From positions 1,426,001 through 1,490,000 of the forward strand of contig CAVZII010000005.1 in NCBI GenBank assembly GCA_963775275.1: a DNA stretch of 64,000 nucleotides, given 5' to 3'. Positions 63,856 through 64,000 of this stretch are shown here, one piece after another. The first letter of the stretch is position 1; every line of letters begins with the position of its first letter. Source of the DNA: JANWHQ01 sp963775275 (GTDB lineage Bacteria; Pseudomonadota; Alphaproteobacteria; Caulobacterales; Caulobacteraceae). A program made the translations under genes and the position numbers. The notes below the pieces were generated by a model. It saw only the letters and a list, made by a program, of their open reading frames with translations. It ran no database searches and was not told where the DNA came from.

Positions 63856-64000
63856 ATGTCATTCGCACCCGCCACTAACATCGCGGTCGCCCCGAAGTGG
63901 GAGCGCGCCTATTTGGTCGCCCTCGGCAACGCCGGACTGTTTCTGCTGCTTTCGGCGACGAACGAGATGCTCGGAATTACAGCGATCCCCGTGAATGTCG
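63856..64000 (+). CDS. Start of a membrane protein, partial
   Basis: 48 residues before the window ends, starting MSFAPATNIAVAPKWERAYL and including a hydrophobic segment (LVALGNAGLFLLLSA). It follows the deacetylase by four bases. Context and the N-terminal span suggest an O-antigen polymerase or ligase, but nothing specific is visible. Confidence 0.45.
   Translation, partial: MSFAPATNIAVAPKWERAYLVALGNAGLFLLLSATNEMLGITAIPVNV

Overview
The window is a high-GC chromosomal segment of an alphaproteobacterium of the Caulobacterales (Caulobacter/Phenylobacterium-like). The clues are gene content and order: hemJ-rho, mnmE-mnmG-rsmG-parA-parB followed by convergent leuS-lptE-holA, then an NtrZ-like periplasmic protein, a ThiE-like protein, YggS and a CenR-like response regulator. 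Two perfect parS sites (7289-7304 and 8753-8768) next to parAB place it in the origin-proximal segregation region. oriC itself is not visible and I infer that it lies to the left of the window.

Layout. 1-16 kb: hemJ end, rho, a purine permease, small metabolic enzymes, the mnmE/mnmG/rsmG/parAB block, then holA-lptE-leuS on the minus strand. 16-31 kb: envelope and regulatory genes (ntrZ-like, cenR-like, lolA, ftsK), a DUF7662/PIN toxin-antitoxin pair, xthA, ubiH, a thioredoxin-TPR/LonN/Trm112 run, tRNA-Gly and an orphan ParA-like ATPase. 31-36 kb: the RNA operon rbfA-truB-rpsO-pnp (minus). 36-47 kb: TPR-sulfotransferase with an ABC-2 exporter, a secreted S9 peptidase, a second sulfotransferase, tRNA-Met, small conserved genes and a GDP-mannose fusion enzyme. 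47-52.6 kb: accessory DNA with a Phd/PIN pair, tRNA-Ala(CGC), a palindrome-rich AT-rich patch, an ATPase, a tyrosine integrase, an HTH protein and a small alarmone hydrolase. 52.8-64 kb: an exopolysaccharide locus with initiating sugar transferase, UDP-xylose synthase, glycosyltransferase, two methyltransferases, flippase, polysaccharide deacetylases and an acyltransferase.

The exopolysaccharide locus would work as one pathway: a lipid-linked sugar is started by the polyprenyl-phosphate sugar transferase, extended with xylose or mannose-type sugars, modified by methyl or acyl transfer and deacetylation, and exported by the flippase. The ManC-AGE fusion at 45 kb could supply GDP-mannose.

The dominant oddity is single-base indels. 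Essential genes holA and ftsK are each broken by one extra base. tRNA-Gly carries one extra A in its T loop. The UDP-xylose synthase alone needs five single-base corrections, and nearly every later gene needs at least one. The simplest reading is residual long-read sequencing error, densest from 55 to 64 kb, rather than gene decay. One junction near 61.14 kb (deacetylase fragment joined to a flippase fragment) is not explained by indels and may be a real rearrangement or a misassembly.
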